A stretch of DNA of 64,000 nucleotides from positions 290,106 through 354,105 of the forward strand of contig NZ_QWEI01000001.1 of the NCBI RefSeq assembly GCF_003515775.1, written 5' to 3'. The position numbers were made by a program, and so were the translations under genes. Below are positions 27,001 to 36,917 of this stretch, in pieces. The notes beneath the pieces were generated by a model. It saw only the letters and a list, made by a program, of their open reading frames with translations, did not search any database and was not told the origin of the DNA. The DNA comes from Ureibacillus yapensis. Lineage in GTDB: Bacteria > Bacillota > Bacilli > Bacillales_A > Planococcaceae. How positions within the stretch are numbered: position 1 is the first letter of the stretch; the number at the start of each line of letters is the position of its first letter.

Positions 27001-28351
27001 GATTCTTCGACTCCTTTAAAACTTCTCTGATGGTAGATTTTCTTCCAATAGAATGATACTCCACTCCTGCTTCTTGCATCTTATCTACACGATAAATATT
27101 TCTTCCATCATAAACTAAGGGTGTTCTCATTAATGCTTTATATTTTTCTGGTGTTACTGCTTTAACTTCTCCCCATTCAGTAAAAATAAAGCAGACATTC
27201 GCCCCCTCTAATGCGTGCTCAATATTCGAAACGTACGTAATACTCCCTCTACCACCCCTACCTTCTGGATGAACTTTAGCAAAGTTTTCTGCTCCAACAG
27301 GGTCATATGCAAAAATATTTGCACCTTGTTCCAATAGTAAAGGTACATTTTCAAGAGATGCTGCTTCTCTTAGATCATCTGTACCAGGTTTAAACGTTAA
27401 TCCTAGTACTGCTACTTTAAGACCGTTAAAGGTGATAAGTCTTTTACTTGCTTTCTTATATAACATTGTTTTCTGTTCATTGTTTACACCTATTGCAGCC
27501 TTAACGGTTTTCAACTCATATCCATTTTGTCTAGCAATATACTCTAAAGCTTTTGTATCTTTTGGAAAACATGATCCACCAAAACCAATTCCTGCATTTA
27601 AAAACTTACTTCCAATCCGTTCATCAAAACTCATACCTTTTGCAACATCCTGTATATCTGCACCAACTAATTCACAGAGATTTGCAATATCATTCATATA
27701 TGATATCTTAAGTGCAAGAAAATCATTAGACGCATACTTAATCATCTCAGCAGATCTTCTACTTACAGAAACAATAGGCAAATGGAACGGCTCATAAATT
27801 TTCATGAGTAAATGCTCAGCCTGCTTACTTTCCGTTCCAATAATTATTCTTTCTGCATGTAAAGTATCATGAACTGCAGATCCCTGCGCCAAAAATTCTG
27901 GATTTGAAGCTACTTCTACTTTTACATCATTAATTAAGAAATCTTTAATAAATTGTTCCACTTTGTCATTCGTTCCAACTGGAACAGTTGATTTAACAAC
28001 AACTAAGCAATCTTTTACTACTGATTCAGCAATTTGTCTAGCGACAGTAGCAATAAATGATAGATTTGCTGATCCATCAGGTTGTTCTGGAGTACCAACA
28101 CCTATAAAAATTGCATCTGCATCCTTATAAGCCGATTGATAATCAGTTGTGTAATCAATTCTTCCAGCAGCGTTGTTCTTCTGCATTAACTCTTCTAAAC
28201 CTTCTTCATATATTGGAGATATTCCAGATTTCATTATTTCAACCTTTTTTTTATCTATATCAACACAGGTTACTTGATGACCAACTTCTGCAAAGCAAAC
28301 ACCAGCTACTAATCCTACATAACCCGTTCCCGCCACTGCTATTTTATACAT
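26981..28351 (-). CDS. ugd: UDP-glucose 6-dehydrogenase (polysaccharide-locus copy)
   Basis: A 456-residue, full-length enzyme. It begins MYKIAVAGTGYVGLVAGV and contains VGTPEQPDGSANL, STVPVGTN, SNPEFLAQGSAV, the active-site GFGGSCFPKDTKAL and FKPGTDDLREA. I use the ATG at 28351 behind GAGAAGG; a longer frame from 28414 adds a non-family extension. It supplies UDP-glucuronate to the overlapping 4-epimerase. A second copy is at the left edge of the window. Confidence 0.95.
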   Translation of the reverse strand: MYKIAVAGTGYVGLVAGVCFAEVGHQVTCVDIDKKKVEIMKSGISPIYEEGLEELMQKNNAAGRIDYTTDYQSAYKDADAIFIGVGTPEQPDGSANLSFIATVARQIAESVVKDCLVVVKSTVPVGTNDKVEQFIKDFLINDVKVEVASNPEFLAQGSAVHDTLHAERIIIGTESKQAEHLLMKIYEPFHLPIVSVSRRSAEMIKYASNDFLALKISYMNDIANLCELVGADIQDVAKGMSFDERIGSKFLNAGIGFGGSCFPKDTKALEYIARQNGYELKTVKAAIGVNNEQKTMLYKKASKRLITFNGLKVAVLGLTFKPGTDDLREAASLENVPLLLEQGANIFAYDPVGAENFAKVHPEGRGGRGSITYVSNIEHALEGANVCFIFTEWGEVKAVTPEKYKALMRTPLVYDGRNIYRVDKMQEAGVEYHSIGRKSTIREVLKESKNLELQNS

Positions 28352-28572
28352 GATTAACCTTCTCTCATTTTCAAAATTATTTATAAAACATAAAGCCTCT
28401 ATATAGAGCATCATGTAATTAAGAATATACCTAATTCTTATTTACTAATGTTTTACAACAATAGGAAAGTAACAGAAATATCCTTGTGTATCTGTAATTC
28501 CTCTTTATAGCGTTCTATATTAAGATGGAATGATAAGTTCTATAATTGTAATTATGAATACGTAATTAACTT

Positions 28573-29895
28573 TTACGTTCCTATATTTTCATTTATTTCA
28601 CCCTGCATTTTATCATACTTTTTGCTTATATAAAGAGTAATTATTATTAAACCTATATTAAGTATCGCACCACAAATACCAAATAAAGCTATAGCGATTT
28701 CATCACTTTGAAAACCATAATAACCTATAGCCAATGCAATAATCCGAATTATTAACATTAAAACAGTATATTTCAATTGAAAATCCTGTGCCGATAATAC
28801 AGGTAATGACATAACACTTGGTCTGTTCATAAAACCAAAAAATACCCATAAAGCCATCCATCTTGCATATTCTCCTGCTGATAACCATTCTTCTCCAAAT
28901 ACAAAAGAAAAGAGCCAAGGACCAAAGAAAAACACAAGTCCAAAAGGGATTATTCCCAATACCCCTAAACCAAAAGTTGCTTTTTTAATCAAACTCGTAA
29001 GATTCTCACCTTTTTTTGCTGCTTCTGATATCCGAGGGTAAAAAACGTCACTTACCGATTTACCAATAAGATTTGTTGGTAACTGCAATACCATTTTTCC
29101 AATTGTATAAAAACCTGCAGATGCTGGTCCGAAAAAGCTTGTCAACATCAGAGCTGGGAGGTTCTGAGATAATGAACTCAAGAAAGTCTCTGGGGCTCTA
29201 AATACCGGAAAATCTCTATATCTTTTTCCAAGTTCCTTGATAGATACTTTCTCCATTTTATTCTGCTTCTCTTTTAGCTTTGGTTCTTTCCTCACTCTTG
29301 AAAGCATAATCATCATAAAGGCTTTCAATCCACTTCCAAATACAGTTATAATTATTAAAACTGATGCTACTGGATAGAAAAAACCAATTCCTACTTTGCT
29401 CCCATTCAATACTAATGCTTGAAGAAATGTAACTTGTGCGGAAACTCTAAATTGCTTTTTACGGATAAACCATTGCTCTGTAACTTGTAAGCAACCTGCA
29501 AAAAAAATAATTAGAGGAAGTAAATATATGAAGGGAGCAACATCCTCTATTTGGAAGACTCTAACAATTGATTGACTAAAAAACAATAAAAGTAATCCTA
29601 CAATTGCTGAGATACCCGTAGATATATATAGTGAAAGTCTAATTAGCCCGATAGCATCCTTATCACTTTTTGGAAGTACGATTGCAATAGGGTATGTTAG
29701 TGCTGCAATAGGACCTATTATTGCTATTATTGCAACAAATATGCCCATTAAACCATAAGCTTCTGGTCCATAAAACCGAGTTATAACAGGTTGCAATAAC
29801 AAACCAACCAATTGTGCAGCTGCTGTACCAGAAGCCATTATTATCACATTGCGAACGAAGGGCTTTTTCACTATTTTTTTAACATTAAAATCCAT
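28573..29895 (-). CDS. Wzx-type oligosaccharide flippase
   Basis: A 440-residue polytopic membrane protein of the MATE/MVF polysaccharide-transporter family, with about 12-14 segments. The N-terminal pattern FVRNVIIMASGTAAAQLVGLLLQPVITRFYGPEAYGL is characteristic. It should flip undecaprenyl-linked repeat units across the membrane for the Wzy polymerase. AT-rich, like its neighbours. Confidence 0.88.
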   Translation of the reverse strand: MDFNVKKIVKKPFVRNVIIMASGTAAAQLVGLLLQPVITRFYGPEAYGLMGIFVAIIAIIGPIAALTYPIAIVLPKSDKDAIGLIRLSLYISTGISAIVGLLLLFFSQSIVRVFQIEDVAPFIYLLPLIIFFAGCLQVTEQWFIRKKQFRVSAQVTFLQALVLNGSKVGIGFFYPVASVLIIITVFGSGLKAFMMIMLSRVRKEPKLKEKQNKMEKVSIKELGKRYRDFPVFRAPETFLSSLSQNLPALMLTSFFGPASAGFYTIGKMVLQLPTNLIGKSVSDVFYPRISEAAKKGENLTSLIKKATFGLGVLGIIPFGLVFFFGPWLFSFVFGEEWLSAGEYARWMALWVFFGFMNRPSVMSLPVLSAQDFQLKYTVLMLIIRIIALAIGYYGFQSDEIAIALFGICGAILNIGLIIITLYISKKYDKMQGEINENIGT

Positions 29896-30100
29896 AATAT
29901 GTTCATTAACCCTCCTACAATCATCTTATATAAAGTAGACCCTTTTGCTTAAAAATAAGGACTTTATATAAATAAGCATTCAAACAAACATTAATCCCAC
30001 TGGAAATTCAGTGGAAATATCGATTTAACTACACCCGTAACAATTTCGGTTTTCTACATTGTTTCGTTAATCCCATCTTCAAAATTCTGCGTTTCACAAG

Positions 30101-31108
30101 TCAAATAACCGTTATGACTTCTTCAATAGTTTTTCTCTCTGATACACCTACCTTAAACTGGTCAGGCAAATGACCTACTCCTATAATCATGATAATATTT
30201 TCAGATTCTTTTATTCCTGTAACTCTCCGTAATTCTTTGTCCTCTCCTTTTACAACAGACCAATTAAGCGGGCACGAACCTAGACCCACATAATGAATTG
30301 CATATAATAATGACATTGAATACATACCTCCATCAATAAAAGATTGATTTCGTTCATTTGCCTCAGCAAATGCATTCAAATCAGAAGTTACTATTATTAC
30401 AGTATTAATTAAATGACCAAATCCCCGATTTCCGTTTTGTAATGATAGAACCTTGTTAATAGTTTCCTTTGATTTTATTACATATGTCCTAGATGATTGT
30501 CTATTACAAACTGATGGAGTTTTTTGCGCAATTTTTATTGCTTCCTTAATGTTTATTAAATCAACTTCTTTAGAGGAAAAGTTTCTTATACTATATCTAC
30601 TAAATGCCAATGCTTGAAAATCACCTTTGCTATCTTTTAGTATTTCTTCTTTTTTTAAAGGAATAACTCCTCCATTAAAAGCTGAATCACTAAAATTCTC
30701 AATTAAACTTCTTGATTTTTCTTTAAGATACTTTAATCTTCTTTCTTCAACATCACCATTAAATATAAAATATTCATTTAATACAATAATTGCGCTTTTT
30801 ATCTGTGATCTATCCATCGGATACCCTGAATTTTTGTATCTCTGCAATAGGTCAATTAATTGTTCTGCTTTATCTTTACCAAAACCTTTTCTTGGATTTA
30901 CCATACCTATACCTTTTTCTAGTACATGATATGTTTTAGTAATTTTTGCTTCCAATTTTAATTGAGATTTATCATTTAACCCAGATGAGTATCGAATATA
31001 CCTTGAAAAATCATAAAAGTAATTTGTAAATAATGCATATATAATCTTTATTTTCCTAATATATAGGTAAACTTTTTTGGGAAGCAGCCTTTTAATTAGA
31101 TTTTTCAT
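30101..31108 (-). CDS. Nitroreductase-family protein in a polysaccharide locus
   Basis: A 335-residue protein. The first 160 residues form a helical region found in locus-associated homologues. The C-terminal half is a nitroreductase (FMN) domain: SRYSIRNFSSKEVDL, TPSVCNRQSSRTYVI, and GLGSCPLNWSV near the cofactor site. It sits between the pyruvyl transferase and Wzx genes, a common arrangement. Its substrate is unknown; a redox step on a sugar or acyl group is possible. Start ATG behind AAGGAGA. Confidence 0.8.
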   Translation of the reverse strand: MKNLIKRLLPKKVYLYIRKIKIIYALFTNYFYDFSRYIRYSSGLNDKSQLKLEAKITKTYHVLEKGIGMVNPRKGFGKDKAEQLIDLLQRYKNSGYPMDRSQIKSAIIVLNEYFIFNGDVEERRLKYLKEKSRSLIENFSDSAFNGGVIPLKKEEILKDSKGDFQALAFSRYSIRNFSSKEVDLINIKEAIKIAQKTPSVCNRQSSRTYVIKSKETINKVLSLQNGNRGFGHLINTVIIVTSDLNAFAEANERNQSFIDGGMYSMSLLYAIHYVGLGSCPLNWSVVKGEDKELRRVTGIKESENIIMIIGVGHLPDQFKVGVSERKTIEEVITVI

Positions 31109-31176
31109 TTTAGGGTCTCCTTATAACACTTGTGATTGTTTATAAAATGACAATTTCATTTTCATATTATTAACAA

Positions 31177-32295
31177 TTAATCATTTATCCCAAATGATTT
31201 CTTTAAAAAGTTTATCGATTCTTCTCTTTTTATCTTGAGAAGATTGTTTACTTGGTTATAGTCTATTTCTTGCTTGTAGTTTTTTATATCAATAGAATTA
31301 TTGACAACTCTATCCTCTAATTTAATATCTTTTAAAAAATCAATTAACCTAGATTGTCTAGTTTTAGGTGGCATAACATAAAATAATTTTTTATATATAA
31401 CTGAAAACACTGTACCATGGAAAGAATTAGTTAATACTAATTCTGCATTTTTTAATAAACCTAAAAACTCATCCGGTCTTTTGTTTTGAAATGAATCGAT
31501 TCTGTTATTATAATCCTTATTTGTGGAAAAACTAATAATACTAACTCCCATTTCTTCCGATAACTTATTTGCTAATTTTATGAGTTCTTTGTTTTGCTGT
31601 AAGTCATATACAAGTATGTATTTTTTTCCCCTCATAGGATTTTCTACTATCCTATCCCATTTCTCCTTGACCAATAATAATGTTGGATCTAAAGTTACGG
31701 CTACGTCTTTATTAGTTAAGCTTTTAAGGAAATCTAAACTTGACTTCTCCCTTATTGATAAATAATCAAAGTTATTTATATACGTTTTGTAATCTTTTAT
31801 TAAATGTTTATCTACTTTTTCAGCAATACTAGCTGAATATGAAATCTTACGAGCGTTTCCTTTGACAAAATCAAGGAAGTAAGAATTTCCAATATCTTTC
31901 TTAAATTTCGGGTTCCATACTTGGTCACTTCCTGTTATAAAGAAGTCATAATTAGGTGGATCATTTAATAATTCCTCGTTTGAATAATATTTTTTATCAG
32001 ATACCTTTAAGTAATTACGCCTAAATGTATCATAAGACTCTAATCTCTTCTTAATTTTGCTATAGTTATAGGTTTTTGTTAATACGATTTTAATAGTTCT
32101 TGCTACACCTATTTTTTTAAAATTAAATTTAATATTACTATCATGATTGTATGAAGATGTTATAGCTCTTGGTTTAAAGTCAATTATTTCTACATCAATT
32201 TCCATTTCTTTTATAGTTTGTTGCAATGCATAAACTTGTAAAACAGCTCCAAAATTATCGGCGCAGTGAAATGTAATAATGCCAGCCTTTTTCAT
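31177..32295 (-). CDS. Polysaccharide pyruvyl transferase family protein
   Basis: A 372-residue WcaK/CsaB-family enzyme expected to add pyruvate ketals to sugars from phosphoenolpyruvate. It begins MKKAGIITFHCADNFGAVLQ and has FFITGSDQVWNP, SYSASIAEK, LDPTLLL and TNSFHGTVFS, all typical of the family. The ATG at 32295 has AGGGGA at a good distance; the in-frame ATG at 32304 is too close to it. Pyruvylated wall polymers are the ligand of SLH domains, which links it by inference to the SLH protein at 50.1-51.3 kb. Confidence 0.87.
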   Translation of the reverse strand: MKKAGIITFHCADNFGAVLQVYALQQTIKEMEIDVEIIDFKPRAITSSYNHDSNIKFNFKKIGVARTIKIVLTKTYNYSKIKKRLESYDTFRRNYLKVSDKKYYSNEELLNDPPNYDFFITGSDQVWNPKFKKDIGNSYFLDFVKGNARKISYSASIAEKVDKHLIKDYKTYINNFDYLSIREKSSLDFLKSLTNKDVAVTLDPTLLLVKEKWDRIVENPMRGKKYILVYDLQQNKELIKLANKLSEEMGVSIISFSTNKDYNNRIDSFQNKRPDEFLGLLKNAELVLTNSFHGTVFSVIYKKLFYVMPPKTRQSRLIDFLKDIKLEDRVVNNSIDIKNYKQEIDYNQVNNLLKIKREESINFLKKSFGIND

Positions 32296-32364
32296 ACTCA
32301 ACATATCCCCTTACGATGCATTTTTGTAACTCAGTTTGTTGTGGAACTAAACATTCCCTTTACT

Positions 32365-33360
32365 TTATTTTAATTTGTAATAGATTCTTTTTAGTATCTG
32401 CATTGATTGAACAGTAGTGTTGAACCCAAAAACAAAAAAGGCGCATTTACCAAGAAAAAACTTAAAGCCACTTACATACTTAATTAAACCTTGATGTTTG
32501 TTAAGCAACTGATACTTTAACATAAACTCCCTGTCATCTTTTTTTAACGATCCTAATGTAGAAAAATAAAGATTAGATAAATATCTTTTTATTGCTTTCT
32601 GACTTTCAGTATTTAGATTCCAAGTATCAATTTTTTCTATCAAATCTGCATAAAGATTTACAGCCATTCCTAACTTTTCATAATTAACATTTTGAGTTAA
32701 TTGTCCCTCTCTATTTTTCCTGTACATAAGAAAGAATTCATCTATAAAATTAATATTCTTTGAACTGCAATAAACTCTTAACATAAAATCAACATCTTCA
32801 GCGAAGTAAATTTTCTCATTGAACCTTATGTGATTACTACACAGCAATTCTTTTTTAATTAAGGCACTATAATTAGATATCATTATTTGATTAGTTTTTA
32901 TTAGGTATGAAAGGGCTTCTTCCCCTGTTAATTCTCCAATTTTTCCAGTATTCTTATATTTTAATTTGGGCATCTTTTTAGAAGTGCCTTCATGAAATGT
33001 CATTATTTTCCCGAATACTAAATCTACATCTGGTTCTCTTTCTACTATTTCTTCAAATTTATTTAAAGCTCCATTTACGTAATAATCATCACTATCTATA
33101 AAGAAAATATACTTTCCCTTCGCTTCCTCTATACCTTTATTTCTAGCAGCAGATGGTCCACTATTTTTCTGACTAAAAACATGTATATTGCTATGTTTAG
33201 AGGAATATTGATTACAAATAGTTAAACTATTATCAGTTGAACCATCATCAATAATTATGATTTCAAAGTTCGATAAATTTTGTACAAGAATACTATCAAT
33301 GCATTGTCTTATATATTTTTCAGTATTGTAAACTGGAATAATAAAGCTAATCTTTTCCAT
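32365..33360 (-). CDS. Glycosyltransferase family 2
   Basis: A 331-residue GT-A enzyme starting MEKISFIIPVYNTEKYIRQC, with IIIIDDGSTDNS (nucleotide-binding) and FFIDSDDYY (metal-binding DxD). The acceptor and donor are unknown. It is cytoplasmic and probably adds one sugar to the lipid-linked repeat unit. Confidence 0.9.
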   Translation of the reverse strand: MEKISFIIPVYNTEKYIRQCIDSILVQNLSNFEIIIIDDGSTDNSLTICNQYSSKHSNIHVFSQKNSGPSAARNKGIEEAKGKYIFFIDSDDYYVNGALNKFEEIVEREPDVDLVFGKIMTFHEGTSKKMPKLKYKNTGKIGELTGEEALSYLIKTNQIMISNYSALIKKELLCSNHIRFNEKIYFAEDVDFMLRVYCSSKNINFIDEFFLMYRKNREGQLTQNVNYEKLGMAVNLYADLIEKIDTWNLNTESQKAIKRYLSNLYFSTLGSLKKDDREFMLKYQLLNKHQGLIKYVSGFKFFLGKCAFFVFGFNTTVQSMQILKRIYYKLK

Positions 33361-33401
33361 CTAATACTCCTTTAGTCATTTTAAAAAACCTGCTGAATCC
33401 G

Positions 33402-34805
33402 CTAAACTACCTTTTTCTTTCCCCATCCTAATATGCAAAAAAATTGGTCTAATATCTTTATAAAAATAAAAACACCTATGTTCCAAATTATATCAATTTG
33501 TGCGGAAGTAGCTACGACGTTATAAAATGCAATGATCGTTAACACATAAAATATTAATCCAACATTATATCTTGATGTATTATTATTTTTTATCACAAAT
33601 GTTTGATACATTTTATAAATAATAATACCGGTTAAGCAACCTATAATTAAAACGCCTATAAAACCAAAGTTAAAAAAGGCTAAACCATATGGTCTCGGAG
33701 GTAGCCCCCAAACGCTACTCCCCATTAACGCATGACCAACTATGCCTGATTCATCTATTAAAGGTTTATTTGCCCAAAGACTACTTGGAATGGGAGCATA
33801 AATTATATTGATCAATGTGGAGCCTCTTGCATAATCAATATTTCCATTAATTAATGAACCAATCAAGCTCGGAAGAATTTCTCCTCCTTGGGTAGAGTGT
33901 GCAATTTTACTTAATATATCATGTATACCACCAATAGAAATCCTTGCTTCTTGATATAATCTATAATTACCTAATGCGATACCGAAAAAAATTGCTATTA
34001 TACCAATAGGGATTAAATGAATAAACTTAATCTTATTTATTCGGTAATGGTAATAAACAAAATAAGGGAAGATAGACCCAAAAAAGGCTGCTCCTCTTCC
34101 ACCAAATAAAGATAATAGTATAAATGTTAATATTATTAAAATAAAAGATAACTTTTTATAGCCACAACCTAATAGAATTAGTGCAGAAATTGCCCCCAAC
34201 CCAACAATTTTGATCATGTAATGGAGCCCTGAATATGCTTCGGTTCTACCTGATAAAGCAAGAATCATTCCAGAAATTCCACCTTTTAAATAAATTGTAA
34301 AAATAAACCCTATTATAGTAATTAGGAATAACATAAAAGCAATTAATTTTGGATTATTCAATTCTACCATTCTCATATCTAAATTTTTGGATGAGCGCTG
34401 ATTACTAGCATAAAAATACCCTAAATACATTGACAAATACCATATAATTATTACTAATATGGCAAAAGCAAAGGCAGTATTATAGTAATCACTAGGAAGG
34501 GAACCATACCTTAAATACCCTTTATTTGCATTTAGGTCGATCATATTATATACAAATAAAAATTGACTACTCATGAAAATAATATTGAATGGATGCATTA
34601 AATCTCTTGAGAAAAATAATGGAACTATAATAATAGGAACTAATATCATAAACATTAAGGTTATATAACTCAATTCAAAATCGTAAATATACATTATATC
34701 TATATTTAACAAAAGACAAACAACCACAAAGGAAATTACTCTTTGGTAAAAATAATTGATGTCGGTATTTAGCAAGTTGCTGTGAATATGATTACTTCTC
34801 ATCAT
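33402..34805 (-). CDS. Wzy-type oligosaccharide repeat-unit polymerase
   Basis: A 467-residue membrane protein with about 12 hydrophobic segments and a large loop near the middle (around residues 275-345, with Arg/Gly-rich patches such as NYRLYQEARISIGG). This layout, its length and its position between glycosyltransferase genes indicate the Wzy polymerase. Sequence identity to characterised Wzy proteins is usually low, so this rests on topology and context. Confidence 0.78.
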   Translation of the reverse strand: MMRSNHIHSNLLNTDINYFYQRVISFVVVCLLLNIDIMYIYDFELSYITLMFMILVPIIIVPLFFSRDLMHPFNIIFMSSQFLFVYNMIDLNANKGYLRYGSLPSDYYNTAFAFAILVIIIWYLSMYLGYFYASNQRSSKNLDMRMVELNNPKLIAFMLFLITIIGFIFTIYLKGGISGMILALSGRTEAYSGLHYMIKIVGLGAISALILLGCGYKKLSFILIILTFILLSLFGGRGAAFFGSIFPYFVYYHYRINKIKFIHLIPIGIIAIFFGIALGNYRLYQEARISIGGIHDILSKIAHSTQGGEILPSLIGSLINGNIDYARGSTLINIIYAPIPSSLWANKPLIDESGIVGHALMGSSVWGLPPRPYGLAFFNFGFIGVLIIGCLTGIIIYKMYQTFVIKNNNTSRYNVGLIFYVLTIIAFYNVVATSAQIDIIWNIGVFIFIKILDQFFCILGWGKKKVV

Positions 34806-34820
34806 AAGTTAAAGCCCCTA

Positions 34821-35993
34821 TCAGTAACTTTCTTTGAATAGTCTAAAAAAGTTTCTTCTACGCTCTTCAATTAGTGAACTATCATATTTTTTTGACTCTT
34901 CATAATTTCTTTTAGCTTGTGAAAGCATAGTTTCTTTATCAAAAGAAGTTAGGATATTACATATTTCTCTTAAATTATTTTTGCTATTACTGAAAACAAA
35001 TTCTTTTTCTAATAATTCTGGAATCCCTGCTGTTCTAGCACCAAATGCTGGTAACCCCTTACTCATTGCTTCTATTAATGCTCTTGGTAGTCCCTCCTGT
35101 CTACTTGGTTGCACGTATATATCAATACCATCAAGCCATTTAAAAACATCATTATGCTGAACTGAACCTAGAAACTTAACACGATCAGTAACCCCATTTT
35201 TTTCAGCTACATTTTTTAAGTATTTTTGATCTCCTCCCCCAACTAAATGATATTCGAAATTGTTATACCCTTGGCTCTTCAGTTTTCCTAAAGCTTCAAT
35301 AACATATTGTTGTCCCTTAAAACGAATATCTACTGCTGCGGTTGTACCTATAATCACTCTTCTATCTTTATTCATATTAGTTATCTTTTTTATTCTATTT
35401 TCTAGAGTACTATTATCAAATTTTTTTAATGCTACATTAGAACAGTTCACACTTTTCCCTTTAGTTGGATACCGTTTCTGTAAAAACTCATTCGTTACAT
35501 ACAAGACGTGTTCGGCATTCCTTACTAAATCTTTAGTTTTTTTATACATAAATGGTGCAACAATTTTACCCTTAATACTATGATTCCAAAATGCATCCCA
35601 AGGACAAGTTACTACTTCAACCAAATATGGTTTTTTTAATTTTATAGCATAATCAATAGCTATAAATCCTATCATACTGGGTATCCTTGCTACAACATAG
35701 TCACATTTTTCAATCTCTTTATATATTATTTCTTTAGCCTTTTTTTCCTTAAGTAAAATACCTTTTAAACTTGATATATTGGGACAAGCCACAACTTCAA
35801 ATGGTGATACTGTAATTTTTGACAACTTTTGTTCTGCTTCCGATTTAGAAACACTCACTTCTCTAATAACTACACCTAGCTCATCAGCTATTTGATAGTA
35901 ACGTTTAAATGTATCATCATTATGAGCAGTCCCGTAGTAATTATTATCCTCATCCTTTTTTATAGGTCCATCATGGAAAAAAATCACTTTCAT
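34821..35993 (-). CDS. Glycosyltransferase family 4
   Basis: A 390-residue GT-B enzyme. The C-terminal half has GTTAAVDIRFKGQQYVIEAL, YHLVGGGDQKYL, VKFLGSVQHNDVF and the EX7E-type RQEGLPRALIEAMSKG. Start ATG behind ATGAGGATT. Probably adds a sugar to the repeat unit; the donor cannot be read from sequence. Confidence 0.9.
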   Translation of the reverse strand: MKVIFFHDGPIKKDEDNNYYGTAHNDDTFKRYYQIADELGVVIREVSVSKSEAEQKLSKITVSPFEVVACPNISSLKGILLKEKKAKEIIYKEIEKCDYVVARIPSMIGFIAIDYAIKLKKPYLVEVVTCPWDAFWNHSIKGKIVAPFMYKKTKDLVRNAEHVLYVTNEFLQKRYPTKGKSVNCSNVALKKFDNSTLENRIKKITNMNKDRRVIIGTTAAVDIRFKGQQYVIEALGKLKSQGYNNFEYHLVGGGDQKYLKNVAEKNGVTDRVKFLGSVQHNDVFKWLDGIDIYVQPSRQEGLPRALIEAMSKGLPAFGARTAGIPELLEKEFVFSNSKNNLREICNILTSFDKETMLSQAKRNYEESKKYDSSLIEERRRNFFRLFKESY

Positions 35994-36020
35994 ATTAAAT
36001 CCTCATCTCTTTTATAAGCT

Positions 36021-36917
36021 TTAGGGTAATCTAAACTTTTCTCCCAACATAAAATCAAACTCATCCGGTGTATACCCTTGATAACCGCTGCCATCATAAA
36101 ATGTTAATTCACCAAAAACTATATGCCCATCAATATTATATAAATCAACTCTAACATGTGGGAAGTCTTTCGATAGGTCTCTAGCAATCTGAATCATTTT
36201 ATCAAAGTTTTTAGGTTTGGGAACATCAGAATTAAAACCCTTTATTTCCGATCTTTTATAAGGGAGTTTGTTAAAGTTTATATCGTATATACCTAGCTTT
36301 AGCCCACCTTCTAGATTTCTTTCTATTATCACATATAAATAAAATGGTTCACCGTTGAAACAAAAAAACTTATAATCAACTAGATCATCATTCCGATCTT
36401 TTTCAAGATATTTTTCACAAATAATCTTAGGTTTTACACCATAGTAAGCCCACTCTCTTCCAACTTTTCCATCCCAAGCATTTAACCATTTATTTAGTGT
36501 CTTTCTGGTTAGTTCTTTATCTAATTTAGACTTATCTTCACATAATATATTCGTATGACTACCATTTGTAGTTTTGAGAACAAATCTTTCTGGAAGTTTT
36601 GAGAAGTCAATTTCTTCTGCGGTATCATAAGCACCATATAAAGGAACCAAAATATCTACATACCCTTTTTTAATTAAATAGTTCCGAACTTCATACTTAT
36701 CTGCACATTGAGTCATAAGTGGGTGGCGATAATATAGCTTATACCACTGTAATTTTTCTGTAAATCTAACTGGTTTTTTTAAACTTAATTTTCTTCCAGT
36801 AGCAATTCTATATTGAAGTTGAACCATCAGTTTATCTGGTAAAAAATCAGTTAACTTTAATAATTTAAATCGCAAATCTTGACTCGGTATTAACTTTTTA
36901 TAATTCACTGTACTCAC
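36021..36917 (-). CDS. TupA-like ATP-grasp protein
   Basis: A 298-residue protein of the TupA-like ATP-grasp family, whose founder is linked to teichuronopeptide synthesis in an alkaliphilic Bacillus. Recognisable are VRFTEKLQWYKLYYRHP, CADKYEVRNYL, ERFVLKTTNGSHTN, EKYLEKDRNDDLVDYKFF, HVRVDLYNIDG and GELTFYDGSGY (metal and ATP residues near the end). It probably forms an amide bond between a carboxyl group and an amino acid or amine. It overlaps the upstream glycosyltransferase gene by 20 bp. The start is GTG, either at 36917 or 36908. Confidence 0.85.
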   Translation of the reverse strand: MSTVNYKKLIPSQDLRFKLLKLTDFLPDKLMVQLQYRIATGRKLSLKKPVRFTEKLQWYKLYYRHPLMTQCADKYEVRNYLIKKGYVDILVPLYGAYDTAEEIDFSKLPERFVLKTTNGSHTNILCEDKSKLDKELTRKTLNKWLNAWDGKVGREWAYYGVKPKIICEKYLEKDRNDDLVDYKFFCFNGEPFYLYVIIERNLEGGLKLGIYDINFNKLPYKRSEIKGFNSDVPKPKNFDKMIQIARDLSKDFPHVRVDLYNIDGHIVFGELTFYDGSGYQGYTPDEFDFMLGEKFRLP

